Source of the DNA: Halobaculum rubrum
Lineage (GTDB): Archaea > Halobacteriota > Halobacteria > Halobacteriales > Haloferacaceae
Length of the DNA stretch: 64,000 bases
Assembly: GCF_019880225.1 (NCBI RefSeq)
Contig: NZ_CP082284.1
Coordinates: forward strand, 806,001-870,000
Reading direction: 5' to 3'
Below the pieces are notes generated by a model, which was not told the origin of the DNA, made no database searches, and saw nothing but the letters and a program-made list of their open reading frames with translations. Below, piece after piece: positions 46,632-55,968 of the stretch. A program made the position numbers and the translations under genes. The first letter of the stretch is position 1. Each line of letters opens with the position of its first letter.

Positions 46632-47311
46632 GCGTCGCCCGAGGTCGATCCCCTTCTCCCGGCGCGCCACAGCGCCCCGACCGCGAGCCCGAGGACGAGC
46701 CCGGACAGGTGGCCGCCGTTGACCTGGACTGGCGCGTGCGGGAGGCTCACCAGGAGGTTGCCGACCACCGCGAGGACGGACGAGAGCCCCACGAGCGCGG
46801 CGACGACGTCCAGTTCCGTGATCCGCCCCCGGAAGCGGATCCCGCGGACCAGCGCGAACCCGCCGAGCGCGTAGCCGAGCCCGCTGATCCCGTAGAACGC
46901 GACGTTCGACTCCGGACTGTACGCGAGCAGCACCGCGTAGCCGACCCCGAGCGTGAGGACTGCGCCGGTCGCCACGAACGCCCAGTAGCCCCGCGGCGAG
47001 AAGTGGCGCTCCTGCGGAGCCAACACCAGCAACACGAGGACGTTCGAGAGGAAGTGCGGCACCCCGCGGTGGAGGAACAGCGACAGGAGGTACACCGAGT
47101 CGTCGCCGCGGAGATAGAGGAACGCCGTCAGCGCCCGCACCGACGACGCGCCCGTGAGGTACGTTCCGACGACCTGCAGCAGGAACACGCCGGCGGTGAG
47201 CAGCACCAGCGTCAGCGTCGTCCCGGTGCGGGCCGACCGGTACTGGCGGACCAGCGACGAGACGAACGCGTTCCAGTCGTCGCCCGACTCCGGCAGCCCG
47301 TCCGTCTCCAT
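46625..47311 (-). CDS. Rhomboid-family intramembrane serine protease
   Basis: A 228-aa protein with six membrane segments. The nucleophile is S143 in FYGISGLGYALG and the catalytic His is H201 in VNGGHLSGLVLG. The oxyanion-side LHRGVPHFLSNVL (H86, N90) matches the rhomboid HxxxN motif. A 30-residue acidic cytoplasmic N-terminus precedes the first segment. Substrates are unknown. Confidence 0.9.
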   Translation of the reverse strand: METDGLPESGDDWNAFVSSLVRQYRSARTGTTLTLVLLTAGVFLLQVVGTYLTGASSVRALTAFLYLRGDDSVYLLSLFLHRGVPHFLSNVLVLLVLAPQERHFSPRGYWAFVATGAVLTLGVGYAVLLAYSPESNVAFYGISGLGYALGGFALVRGIRFRGRITELDVVAALVGLSSVLAVVGNLLVSLPHAPVQVNGGHLSGLVLGLAVGALWRAGRRGSTSGDAQ

Positions 47312-47477
47312 CGCCCTCCGTTCGGGGACGGCCGACCTTAGGAGTTCCTCGATCGCGGCCAGCCGGCGACGGACCGGGATCGCCGGAGGACTGCGACCGG
47401 ACGGGCCGCCGAAGGCGGCGCGACCGCTGTGGAGCGATGGATCGGCGAAAAACGGGAATTCGGTCGAGTCGCGGGCG

Positions 47478-48068
47478 TTACTTGCCGCCGCGGTCGCCGC
47501 GCGAGATCGACGGACGGGTCTTCTCGGTCCCCTTGCCGCGCTGATCCAAGCCGCGGTTGTTCTTGCCCGCGTTCGTGAGGCCGCGGAACGCGCGGCCGCG
47601 CTGGGAGTCGTCGCAGATCCAGTTGAGCTCGTCGTCGTTCTCGATCGCGGGGTGCTCGGGGTCGACGAGGATCACTTCGGTCCACTTCTGGGAGCCGTCC
47701 TGCCCGACCGGGTAGGAGGCGAGCACGCGGAGGTTCGGGTACTTCCGCGAAACGCGCTCCTCGCCGATGCGCTGGATCGACTTCCGGCGGCCGATGCGGT
47801 TGACGCCCTGGCGCTTCGAGCGGCGGCCCGCCTTGTGGCGCTGCTTGCGCGCGCCGCCCTTGCGGACGGAGACGCGCGTCATCACGACGCCCTGCTTGGC
47901 CTTGTAGCCGAGCTCGCGCGCCTTGTCGAGGCGGGTCGGTCGGTCGATGCGGACGATGGCGCCCTCGTCGCGCCAGTCCTGTTTGCGCTGCCACTGCAGT
48001 TCCGCGAGCTTGCCCTCGTCCTGGTTCCGCCAGGCTTCCTTGATGTGGGAGTAGAAGCTTCGTGCCAT
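47478..48068 (-). CDS. rpl15e: Ribosomal protein L15e
   Basis: A 196-aa large-subunit protein, basic in contrast to its neighbours: MARSFYSHIKEAWRNQDEGK, GYKAKQGVVMTRVSVRKGGA, RKQRHKAGRRSKRQGVNRIG, then HPAIENDDELNWICDDSQRG. The match to archaeal/eukaryotic L15e is over the full length. The start at 48068 (MARSFYS) is the family start; the frame to 48098 adds ten Arg/Pro-rich residues. Confidence 0.97.
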   Translation of the reverse strand: MARSFYSHIKEAWRNQDEGKLAELQWQRKQDWRDEGAIVRIDRPTRLDKARELGYKAKQGVVMTRVSVRKGGARKQRHKAGRRSKRQGVNRIGRRKSIQRIGEERVSRKYPNLRVLASYPVGQDGSQKWTEVILVDPEHPAIENDDELNWICDDSQRGRAFRGLTNAGKNNRGLDQRGKGTEKTRPSISRGDRGGK

Positions 48069-48202
48069 TGGTGGTCTCCGCGGGCGCTTGCGATTCAACC
48101 GCGTCGGGGAACCCCCGAGCGGTCACATTTCGTCCCGGCGTACCGGGTGCCCACTGGCGGCCCACCTGCCAGCGAGTTGGTCGTAGTTCCGTCCTATCGC
48201 TG

Positions 48203-48523
48203 TTAAGGGCTGCGTTTCGCGTCGTCGGTCCCGTCGGCTCCACCGAGGTCGTCCCGACGGACCCGGGGTCCGACCCCGAGCGCGGGGACGATAGCCACCC
48301 ACCCGGCGATCACGAGCACGAAGCCCGCGACCCCGTAGTACAGGTGCGAGCAGCAGTAGTAGCCGCCGCCGAAGCCGCGAAGGAACTCCCGGCCGCCGTA
48401 CGCGACCGCGAGGGTTCCGACGGCCGCGACGAACGGCCTGGAGAGCGGTTCGGGGTAGCGGGCGAGGAGGCGCGGGGACCAGACGGCGCCGACCAAAAGC
48501 GCCGCCGCGACGAGTTCGTTCAC
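48203..48523 (-). CDS. Small membrane protein, 106 aa
   Basis: Starts with GTG at 48523 (MNELVAAALLVGAVWSPRLL). Two or three hydrophobic segments follow (FVAAVGTLAVAYGGREFLRG, LYYGVAGFVLVIAGWVAIVP) and a charged C-terminal tail. A Cys pair and several Tyr residues (GGYYCCSHLYY) sit between the segments and could bind a metal or form a disulfide. Function unknown. Confidence 0.7.
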   Translation of the reverse strand: MNELVAAALLVGAVWSPRLLARYPEPLSRPFVAAVGTLAVAYGGREFLRGFGGGYYCCSHLYYGVAGFVLVIAGWVAIVPALGVGPRVRRDDLGGADGTDDAKRSP

Positions 48524-48580
48524 GGCCCAGTGCTCACGACGGGTCGTGAAAAACCCGCCGCAGCGGCGTGCGTCCGTCGC

Positions 48581-49498
48581 CTACGCCTCGGAGCCTGCGA
48601 ACGCTCGCACCGACTCGAACTCGCCGTCGACGATCGCGTCGGCGACCGCGTCGGCGTCGACGTCGGGCGTCTCGCTCGGGTACTTCCGGACGAAGTAGCT
48701 CACGATGTTGTCCACGTCGCGCGCGAGCAGCTCGTCGGCGTTCTCGTGGTCCGTCTCGACCGACTGGGGCCAGTCGAAGATCACGATCCCGTCATCGCTG
48801 ACGGCGACGTTGTACTCGGAGATGTCCGCGTGGACGTAGCCCGCGCGGTAGGCCAGATCCATCTCGCGGAGGACAAGATCCAGCACGCCCACCGCCTGCT
48901 CCGACCGAAGCTTCGCGTTCGCCAGCTCCGGGCCGGGGAGCTTCTCCATCACGATCGCGTGGCGGTTGTGGTCGATCGGCCGCGGCACCGATACCTGCGG
49001 ATAGAGGTCCTCCAGCGCGCCGTACTCGCGCTCGGCGGCCTTGCGTGCGGTGTACTGCCAGGAGACGTGATTGTTGTCGCTGGTGTAGTCGCGCTCCTTG
49101 TTCACCTCGCGGAAGTTGGTGTACCCCTCGCGGTGGAACTTCAGCGCCATCGGACGGTACGTCTCCACCTCGTACACGTCGCTTTCCTTCCCGACGCCCA
49201 GCGACGAGCCCATCCCGGTGACCGTCTCGCGCTCGGCGAACGTGTGCAGCGCCAGCGCGTCGTATCCCATGAAGGTGAGCTGGTACCCCTCGTACTGGAT
49301 CGTCTCGCGTCGGATCAGGTCGCGGTCGGCACAGCGATCGATCCGGTACTCGGCGTTCTCCTCGGAGAGCCCGGCGTACCCCGGGATCTTCTCGACGTTG
49401 ACCCACTCCGAGAAGCGCATGCCCTGCTCGACCCCCGAGAGGAGATAGAAGTCCTCGGGCTCGAGCTCGGCCATCGTTTCGGCGACGTTTCCGACCAT
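48581..49498 (-). CDS. rio2: RIO2-family serine/threonine protein kinase
   Basis: A 305-aa atypical kinase. An N-terminal winged-helix domain (about residues 1-90, ELEPEDFYLLSGVEQGMRFS) is followed by the RIO kinase core: GVGKESDVYEVE (P-loop), ALKFHREGYTNFREV, catalytic loop YVHADISEYNVAV and metal-binding IVIFDWPQSVET. RIO2 acts in late maturation of the small ribosomal subunit. The start at 49498 is the family start; the frame continuing to 50614 is antisense to the lipoate-ligase gene. L15e lies in the same direction nearby. Confidence 0.94.
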   Translation of the reverse strand: MVGNVAETMAELEPEDFYLLSGVEQGMRFSEWVNVEKIPGYAGLSEENAEYRIDRCADRDLIRRETIQYEGYQLTFMGYDALALHTFAERETVTGMGSSLGVGKESDVYEVETYRPMALKFHREGYTNFREVNKERDYTSDNNHVSWQYTARKAAEREYGALEDLYPQVSVPRPIDHNRHAIVMEKLPGPELANAKLRSEQAVGVLDLVLREMDLAYRAGYVHADISEYNVAVSDDGIVIFDWPQSVETDHENADELLARDVDNIVSYFVRKYPSETPDVDADAVADAIVDGEFESVRAFAGSEA

Positions 49499-49580
49499 TA
49501 CCCGTGTGTCGTCGCCGCGAGGTGAAAAGGAGTTCGCGGCGGGGACCGGTCGATGGCTCGGTCGTCGACCCGCCGGCTCG

Positions 49581-49620
49581 CGACCGGCGGCTCTTTGGTC
49601 GGCAACCGGCGGCTCTTTGG
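49581..49620 (+). repeat. Direct repeat in the rio2/lplA divergent promoter region
   Basis: accggcggctctttgg occurs at 49583-49598 and again at 49605-49620, a 22-base period, i.e. two helical turns. It lies between the starts of two divergent genes (49498 and 49643). It may be a paired operator or simply a duplication. Confidence 0.7.
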
Positions 49621-49642
49621 CCCGCGGCGCCGGACTTCCGCC

Positions 49643-50512
49643 ATGAGCGATTCGGACGCCGAGCGCGACGCGGTCGGCGCGGACGACGGCTCCGCGGGCC
49701 CGCTCGCCGACCGGGAGTGGCGACTGATCCGCGAGGAGTCGCGGCCGGGACCGCTGAACATGGCGCTCGATGAGGTCGCCGCCGAGACCGCCGCCGACGG
49801 CGGCCCCCGCACGGTCCGCGTGTACCGCTGGGAGCCGTCGTGTCTCTCGATGGGATACACGCAGGACCCCGAGACGGTCGACTGGGACCACTGCGCCGAC
49901 GCCGGGGTCGACGTGACGCGCCGGCAGACCGGCGGCGGCGGCATCTATCACGACCACGACGGCGACGTCTCCTACTCGATCACCGCACCCGCTTCGGAGT
50001 TGCCGGGGAAGCTCCTCGACGCCTACCACCGGCTGTGTGAGCCAGTCCTCGACGCCTTTCGCGCGCTCGGCGTCGACGCCGACTACGCCGACGAGGAGCG
50101 CCCGGCGATCTATCACCCAGCGTGCTATCTCCGCGCCCTCCATCCGGCCCACGACGTGTGCGCCGACGGCGGCGCGGGACGGAAGCTCTCGGGCAACGCG
50201 CAGTACCGGCGGGAGGCGAGCGTCATCCAGCACGGTTCTGTCACGTTCGACGCGAAGCCGCGCGAGCACCTCGCGGTCTTCCGCGACCACGGGGTCGAGG
50301 AGGAGCGATTCGCCGACCGCGTCGGCGGGATAACTGACTACGCAGACGCGACCCGCGAGGCGGCCGTCGCCGCGTTCGAGGACGCGCTGGCGAGGTGGGC
50401 CGACGCCGAGGCGGGCGGCTGGACCGACGCGGAACTCGACCGGGCCGAGGAGATCGCCGACGAGAAGTACCGCAGCGACGGCTGGGTTCGCGAGCAGCCG
50501 GGTCGGCGATAG
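49643..50512 (+). CDS. lplA: Lipoate-protein ligase A-family protein
   Basis: A 289-aa member of the biotin/lipoate ligase fold. [11 protein letters not shown], the lipoate-binding loop [20 protein letters not shown], and [20 protein letters not shown] containing the catalytic Lys are all present. It attaches lipoate (or octanoate) to E2 and H proteins. Archaeal LplA often needs a separate LplB for full activity; the short C-terminus here fits that. The start at 49643 follows a short leader with a 16-base direct repeat. Confidence 0.9.
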   Translation: MSDSDAERDAVGADDGSAGPLADREWRLIREESRPGPLNMALDEVAAETAADGGPRTVRVYRWEPSCLSMGYTQDPETVDWDHCADAGVDVTRRQTGGGGIYHDHDGDVSYSITAPASELPGKLLDAYHRLCEPVLDAFRALGVDADYADEERPAIYHPACYLRALHPAHDVCADGGAGRKLSGNAQYRREASVIQHGSVTFDAKPREHLAVFRDHGVEEERFADRVGGITDYADATREAAVAAFEDALARWADAEAGGWTDAELDRAEEIADEKYRSDGWVREQPGRR

Positions 50513-50622
50513 TCGCTTCGGGCCGTCAGAACCCGAACGGCCGTGGTCACCTGGGCGTCGGCGAACTCCCGCGAGCGGCCGGTTTCGAAGCCGCTTTGAC
50601 CCCCGACTCGTCACCGGAGGGT

Positions 50623-51474
50623 ATGAGCGCAGACAGCGACGCGACGCTCCGGATCGGCGCCCACGAGTCCATCGCCGGCGGCACGTACAACGCCGTCGAC
50701 GCGCTGGTCGACGACGGCGGCAACTGCGGCCAGATCTTCACTCACTCCCCGCAGGTGTGGCAGAGTCCGAACATCGACGACGACGAGGCCGAGCAGTTTC
50801 GCGGGCTGAGCGACGAACACGGCGTCGGCCCGTGGGTCATCCACTCGTCGTACCTCGTGAACCTCTGCACGCCGAAGGACGACCTCCGCGAGAAGTCGGT
50901 CGACTCCATGCAGGAGGAGGTCGACGCCGCCGCGACGCTCGATATCCCGTACGTGAACGTCCACCTCGGCGCCCACACCGGCGCGGGCGTCGAGCAGGGG
51001 CTCGACAACGCCGCGAGCGCCCTCGACGAGCTCGAGGTCCCCGACGGCGTGACCGTCCTCGTCGAGTCGGACGCCGGCTCGGGCACCAAGCTCGGCGGCG
51101 ACTTCGAGCACCTCGCGGCCGTGCTGGAGCGCTCCGAGCAGGACCTGGACATCTGCCTCGACACCGCCCACGCGTTCGCCGCGGGCTACGACCTCTCGAC
51201 GGCCGAGGGCGTCGCGGAGACGGTCGCCGAACTCGACGAGGTCGTCGGGCTGGAGCATCTGGAGTGCGTCCACCTCAACGACTCGAAACACGAGTGCGGG
51301 ACGAACAAAGACGAGCACGCCCACGTCGGCGAGGGCCGCATCGGCGAGGAGGGCATGCGCGCGTTCATCAACCACGAGGACCTGCGCGACGTGCCGCTCG
51401 TGCTGGAGACGCCGACGGAGGACGGCAAGTCCTTCGCGTGGAACATCGAGCGCGTTCGCGAGCTCCGCGAGTAA
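50623..51474 (+). CDS. nfo: Endonuclease IV (AP endonuclease)
   Basis: A 283-aa TIM-barrel enzyme cutting DNA at abasic sites. [20 protein letters not shown] and [11 protein letters not shown] hold the first His ligands; [66 protein letters not shown] and [10 protein letters not shown] supply the remaining three-zinc-site residues. It would act after uracil removal, so it complements the UDG gene 4 kb upstream. Start at 50623, with ggaggg five bases ahead. Confidence 0.95.
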   Translation: MSADSDATLRIGAHESIAGGTYNAVDALVDDGGNCGQIFTHSPQVWQSPNIDDDEAEQFRGLSDEHGVGPWVIHSSYLVNLCTPKDDLREKSVDSMQEEVDAAATLDIPYVNVHLGAHTGAGVEQGLDNAASALDELEVPDGVTVLVESDAGSGTKLGGDFEHLAAVLERSEQDLDICLDTAHAFAAGYDLSTAEGVAETVAELDEVVGLEHLECVHLNDSKHECGTNKDEHAHVGEGRIGEEGMRAFINHEDLRDVPLVLETPTEDGKSFAWNIERVRELRE

Positions 51475-51531
51475 CCGAGTCGCTCTCCGACACCGCATCC
51501 GCAGCCCACCACACTCACCGTCCCCGACCCG

Positions 51532-51951
51532 ATGACCCGGAGTCCCCGTTCCCTGCTCGGTCAGTTCGTCCTCTGGACCGCCGGTGCCGTCGGCGTGCAA
51601 CTGGTTCTCGGCGTCTCCTGGGGAGCGTCCGGGAGCGTGTTCGACCCGGCCGCGCTCGCGGACGCCGCGGTCGTCGGCGCCTGCGTCGCCGCCGGCGGCG
51701 TCGCGGCGTCGCCGCTGTCCGTCCGCGGCCGGGACGTCGTCGGCGTGCTCGTCACCACCGCCCTCCTCACCGCGCTGGCGACGACGGCGTTCGGCGCCGA
51801 CGCGACGACGGCGAACGACCTCGCCTCGCTGGTCGCCGGCTACGGCGTGTTCGTCGCGCTCGCGTACACGGTCGGGTGGACCGTCGACGGCGTGCTCCGG
51901 CGGGGCGTCGTCATCGATGACGGCGCGGTGACGTTCGCCGGGGACCGGTAG
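51532..51951 (+). CDS. Membrane protein, 139 aa
   Basis: About four hydrophobic segments (LLGQFVLWTAGAVGVQLVLG, LADAAVVGACVAAGGVAASP, VVGVLVTTALLTALATTAFG, LVAGYGVFVALAYTVGWTVD) and a short C-terminal tail (GVVIDDGAVTFAGDR). No motif points to an activity. It lies 57 bases downstream of nfo and 74 bases ahead of the carboxypeptidase gene, all in one direction. Confidence 0.72.
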   Translation: MTRSPRSLLGQFVLWTAGAVGVQLVLGVSWGASGSVFDPAALADAAVVGACVAAGGVAASPLSVRGRDVVGVLVTTALLTALATTAFGADATTANDLASLVAGYGVFVALAYTVGWTVDGVLRRGVVIDDGAVTFAGDR

Positions 51952-52025
51952 CCGCCCGCGGCGCGGAATCGGCCATCCGTGCGGGCCACCCGGAGGTTGA
52001 TACCACGGCGCACGCTGGCTCCCGC

Positions 52026-53555
52026 ATGGCACCTCCGACGACCGACCTCGACTCGACGGTTACCGACGACGCCTCCGACGCGTATCGAGAGTTGATGGGG
52101 CAGTACGAACGGATCGCCCACCTCGAAAGCGGCAGCGGCGTCCTCTACTGGGACCAGCAGGTGACGATGCCGACCGGCGGCACCGCCGCCCGCGGGAAAC
52201 AGCTCGCGGCGCTGTCGGCGACGACCCACGAGAAGCTGACGAGCGACGCGATGGCCGACGCGCTCGACGGCGCCGAGGACGCCGACCTCGACGACGAGCG
52301 CGCGGCGAACGTCCGGGAGATCCGGCGGCGACACGAGCGCAACCGTTCGGTGCCCGAGTCGCTCGTCGAGGAACTGACCGAGCACCGCTCGCACAGCCAG
52401 CAGGTGTGGAAGGAGGCGAAGGCCGACGACGACTTCGCACGGTTCGCGCCGGCGCTGGAGACGCTGCGCGACCTCCAGATCGAGCGCGCGGAGGCGATCA
52501 CGCCCGATCGCCCCGCCTACGAGGTCATGTACGAGGACGGCGAGCCGTACCTCCCCCTGGAGCGGCTGGAGGAGATATTCGAGGAACTGAAGACGGGACT
52601 CGTCCCGCTCATCGAGGAGATCGAGGCCTCAGACGCCGATCTCGCGTCCCCGTTCGTCGCGGCGGGTCCGTACGACGACGACACCCAGCGCGGGCTCTCG
52701 GAGGCCGTGCTGGACCTGCTGCACTACCCCGACGATCGCGGGCGACTCGACGTGTCCGCCCACCCGTTCACCTCCGGCAACCAGTTCGACGCGCGGATCA
52801 CGACGCGCTTCAAGCCGGAGGACCCGATGGACGCGTTCACCGCGACCGTCCACGAGTTCGGCCACGCCAGCTACGAGCTCGGCCTGCCGGACGGCCGCTT
52901 CGGCGAGCCGCTCGGTGCGTCGCTGTCCTCCGGCGTTCACGAGTCGCAGTCGCGGTTCTGGGAGAACCACGTCGCCCGAACCGAGCCGTTCTGGGAGGGG
53001 TTCGTCGACGAGGCGAACGACCACCTCGGCACCGACGCGACCGCGCGGGAGGCGTACGAGGCGGTGAATCAGATCTACCCGGACAACCTGATCCGCGTCG
53101 AGGCGGACGAGCTCACCTACCACCTCCACATCATCCTCCGGTGTGAGATCGACCGCGCGATCGTCGAGGGCGACATCTCGATCGAGGAGGTTCCGCGGGT
53201 CTGGAACGAGAAGATGGACGACTACCTCGGCGTCGTCCCCGACACCGACGCCGAGGGCTGCCTGCAGGACATCCACTGGAGCGGCCGCTTCGCCGCGTTC
53301 CAGGGGTACACCATCGGCTCGGTGCTGGCGGCGCAGTTGGACCACGCGATGCGCGAGGACCTGGGCGACGTGGACGCGCTGATCCGCGAGGGCGACCTCG
53401 AGCCGCTGTGGGAGTGGATGACCGAACACGTCCACCGACACGGCCGGCGGTACCCGACGGACGAACTGGTCGAGGAGGCGACCGGCGAGCCGCTGACGGC
53501 CGAGTACTTCCTCGACTACGTCGAGGAGAAGTTCGGCGAACTGTACGGGCTCTGA
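52026..53555 (+). CDS. Carboxypeptidase M32
   Basis: A 509-aa metallocarboxypeptidase. The zinc motif is TVHEFGHASYE (H276, E277, H280) with the third ligand in SGVHESQSRFWENHV. The family start LMGQYERIAHLESGSGVLYW is followed by DQQVTMPTGG, and the IRVEADELTYHLHIILR and GCLQDIHWSGRFAAFQGY segments match M32 enzymes. It removes C-terminal residues from peptides in the cytoplasm. A GC hairpin follows the stop. Confidence 0.95.
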   Translation: MAPPTTDLDSTVTDDASDAYRELMGQYERIAHLESGSGVLYWDQQVTMPTGGTAARGKQLAALSATTHEKLTSDAMADALDGAEDADLDDERAANVREIRRRHERNRSVPESLVEELTEHRSHSQQVWKEAKADDDFARFAPALETLRDLQIERAEAITPDRPAYEVMYEDGEPYLPLERLEEIFEELKTGLVPLIEEIEASDADLASPFVAAGPYDDDTQRGLSEAVLDLLHYPDDRGRLDVSAHPFTSGNQFDARITTRFKPEDPMDAFTATVHEFGHASYELGLPDGRFGEPLGASLSSGVHESQSRFWENHVARTEPFWEGFVDEANDHLGTDATAREAYEAVNQIYPDNLIRVEADELTYHLHIILRCEIDRAIVEGDISIEEVPRVWNEKMDDYLGVVPDTDAEGCLQDIHWSGRFAAFQGYTIGSVLAAQLDHAMREDLGDVDALIREGDLEPLWEWMTEHVHRHGRRYPTDELVEEATGEPLTAEYFLDYVEEKFGELYGL

Positions 53556-53568
53556 TCGGCGGAGGGAG

Positions 53569-53591
53569 GCCCCGCGTTCGCCGCGCGGGGC
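53569..53591 (+). terminator. Hairpin after the carboxypeptidase gene
   Basis: gccccgcg (53569-53576) pairs with cgcggggc (53584-53591) around a 7-nt loop, 14 bases past the stop codon. There is no T-run after it, so termination is a guess from position. Confidence 0.4.
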
Positions 53592-53748
53592 TCAACGCCG
53601 CGCACAACGAGGTCCGCTCGCTCACGGCGAACCGCGATCCGACCACTCCGCGGCGCCGCCTCGGACGATCGGAACCGCCTTCCGGCGGTTTCACGAACGA
53701 TAGACTCGCCAGAAGGTATATGTGTACCCATGGTATAGCGTAACATGT

Positions 53749-53937
53749 ATGGCGTCGGCACCGAGCCCGGATGGCGACCTGTTCGACGAGTTCCTGACCA
53801 GCCGCGGCCACGACGTGGAGACGGCCCGATGGGAGGAGTCCTATAACAAAAAGCAGTGTCCCGACTGCGGCGGGCTTCACGACGGCGACGCCGCGGAGTG
53901 CTCGGTGTGCGGCTGGCGACCCGAGACATCCCGCTGA
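53749..53937 (+). CDS. Small zinc-finger protein (HVO_0416-like)
   Basis: A 62-aa protein with C37-x2-C40 (KQCPDCGGLHDG) and C51-x2-C54 (AECSVCGWRPE), a zinc ribbon, behind a helical acidic N-terminus (DLFDEFLTSRGHDVETARWE). It resembles the HVO_0416-type haloarchaeal zinc-finger proteins. The ATG at 53749 is in the coding frame; an ATG four bases upstream is out of frame. AT-rich sequence ggtatatgtg about 30 bases ahead may be its TATA box. Confidence 0.82.
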   Translation: MASAPSPDGDLFDEFLTSRGHDVETARWEESYNKKQCPDCGGLHDGDAAECSVCGWRPETSR

Positions 53938-54108
53938 CCACGCCGTGAACTGACGACACGACGCATCGACGAAGCGATCGGCGGACCCGCGCCCCGGCCG
54001 CCGACAACGCGACGCGAGGGCGCCGATACGAACCTTCTGCCGACCGGACACGTCCGTTCGTGAGGGCGAGCCACGTCGCTTATGAGTCACGGACGAGTGG
54101 ACATGGTA

Positions 54109-55968
54109 ATGAGCGACCCGACGGTTACCCGCCTGTTCGGTGGTCCGGGCAGCGGGAAGACGACTGCGCTCCTCGACCGCGTCGAGGGGCTCATCGACGA
54201 GGGGACCGACGTCCGCGATATCCTCGTCGTTTCGTACACGCGCGCGGCGGCCGCCGAGGTCCGCGAGCGCCTCGCCGAACGCCTCGACACGACCCCGCGT
54301 CACCTGCAGGGGAACGTCTGCACCATGCACGCGAAGGCGTACGAACTGCTGAACCTCTCCCGAGGCGACGTGGTCGGCGAGGACGACAAGGAGGAGTTCT
54401 GCGACGACTACGGCGTCGAGTTCGAGGACGAGTACTCCGGCGGCGGCCGCCGCACCGCGCGCTCGACGACGCTCGGAAACAAGGTGATCGCCACCTCCCA
54501 GTGGCTCCAGCGCACAGAACGCGACGTGTCCGACTGGTACGACGTGCCGTTCCAGTGGGATGTCGAGGAGGTCCGGCTCCCCCCCGAGATCGACCCGAAC
54601 GCCCAGGAGGGGAACAAGTACACCCCGACGTGGCCCGGCGACGACGACCGCCTCAACGTGCCCGAGGCGATCCGGGCGTGGCGCGCGTACAAGGGCGACG
54701 AGGGGCTGGTCGGCTTCGCCGACATGCTCGAACGGGTTGCACAACGCTCGCTGCTGCCAAGCGTCGATCACCTGGTGATCGACGAGTTCCAGGACATCAC
54801 GACGCTGCAGTACGACGTGTACCAGGAGTGGAAGCCGCACATGGAGTCGTGCCTCATCGCCGGCGACGACGATCAGGTCGTGTACGCCTGGCAGGGCGCC
54901 GACCCCGCGCTGCTTCTGGACACCGAGGTCGACAACGACGAGGTGCTGCCGAACTCCTACCGGCTCCCCTCGAACATCCTCAACGTCGTCAACACGGAGA
55001 TCCGCCACATCGACAGGCGCCAAGAGAAGGACCTCAAACCCCGCACTGAGGGCGGCGCAGTCGAGGCCATCGACTCCCCGTCGATGCTCGATCTCGTTCG
55101 GAACGTCCGCCACACCGTCCAGAGCACGGACGACGAGACGGTGATGGTGCTGTTCCGCGCGCGCTATCAGATGTTCGACTTCATCGACGAGTTCATCGCC
55201 GAGGGGATCCCGTTCTCGTGTCTCACCGACCAGCGGATGTGGACCGACCGCCTCACCGACTACGTGCGCGCGATCGAGGCCGTCGATCGCGACGAGGTGC
55301 TGACCGCGCTGCAGGCGCGCCGCCTCGCTGACATCCTACAGGACTCGGCGTTCGGCAGCAACGAGCGCGACGAACTGTACGACTTCCTCGACGACGTGGA
55401 GGAGACCGCCGACGAGGACGACCTCGCGGAGATACCGCTGTCCCCCGAGGACGTGAGCGAGTTCGTCCCGTTCATGCCCGACGGGCCGTCGGCCGCCGAC
55501 ATGGCCCGCAAGATCACCAGCTTCCAGCGGAAGTCCGTGAAGGCGTACTTCGCGGGCGGGTACGAAGGCGAGGACCCCAGCCGGGTCCGCCTCGGCACGA
55601 TCCACTCCGCGAAGGGTCGCGAGGCCGACCACGTGTTCGTCAACACCGACCTCACCGAGAAGGTGGTCGAGCAGATGGCCGCCCAGGCCGAACAGCAGGG
55701 CCTCGACGTGACCGGCGTCGACGGCGAGGAGTTCACCAAGTCCACCAGCCCGGTGCCGGTGCTCACGAACAACGAGCGCCGGGTGTTCTACGTCGGCATG
55801 TCCCGCGCTCGCGAGCGGCTCGTCCTCATGGAGAACCTCGTCACCGGCGCGCCGACGCTGCCGATCTCGGTCGTCCTCCACAACGAGATCCGCGAGGCGG
55901 ACCCCCAGGCGATCGTCGACGAGATCGTCGAGGAGGTCGAGGCGCCCGACCCCGAAGTCGAAGCGTAG
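54109..55968 (+). CDS. UvrD/Rep-family superfamily 1 DNA helicase
   Basis: A 619-aa SF1A helicase. Walker A is FGGPGSGKTTALLDRV, motif Ia SYTRAAAAEVRERL, Walker B LVIDEFQDIT, motif III AGDDDQVVYAWQGAD, motif IV NSYRLPSNIL, motif V LGTIHSAKGREADHVF and motif VI FYVGMSRARERL. It unwinds DNA 3' to 5' in repair or replication restart. Three starts are possible (54082, 54103, 54109); the last begins MSDPTVTRLFGG directly before the ATP site. The next gene starts on the base after its stop. Confidence 0.93.
   Translation: MSDPTVTRLFGGPGSGKTTALLDRVEGLIDEGTDVRDILVVSYTRAAAAEVRERLAERLDTTPRHLQGNVCTMHAKAYELLNLSRGDVVGEDDKEEFCDDYGVEFEDEYSGGGRRTARSTTLGNKVIATSQWLQRTERDVSDWYDVPFQWDVEEVRLPPEIDPNAQEGNKYTPTWPGDDDRLNVPEAIRAWRAYKGDEGLVGFADMLERVAQRSLLPSVDHLVIDEFQDITTLQYDVYQEWKPHMESCLIAGDDDQVVYAWQGADPALLLDTEVDNDEVLPNSYRLPSNILNVVNTEIRHIDRRQEKDLKPRTEGGAVEAIDSPSMLDLVRNVRHTVQSTDDETVMVLFRARYQMFDFIDEFIAEGIPFSCLTDQRMWTDRLTDYVRAIEAVDRDEVLTALQARRLADILQDSAFGSNERDELYDFLDDVEETADEDDLAEIPLSPEDVSEFVPFMPDGPSAADMARKITSFQRKSVKAYFAGGYEGEDPSRVRLGTIHSAKGREADHVFVNTDLTEKVVEQMAAQAEQQGLDVTGVDGEEFTKSTSPVPVLTNNERRVFYVGMSRARERLVLMENLVTGAPTLPISVVLHNEIREADPQAIVDEIVEEVEAPDPEVEA

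Noticed and set aside
50611-52032. 473-codon minus-strand frame opposite nfo
   Set aside because: Antisense of endonuclease IV with no motifs of its own.
53131-55113. 660-codon minus-strand frame opposite the carboxypeptidase and helicase
   Set aside because: Spans two real genes and an intergenic gap on the other strand; Arg-rich and without domains.
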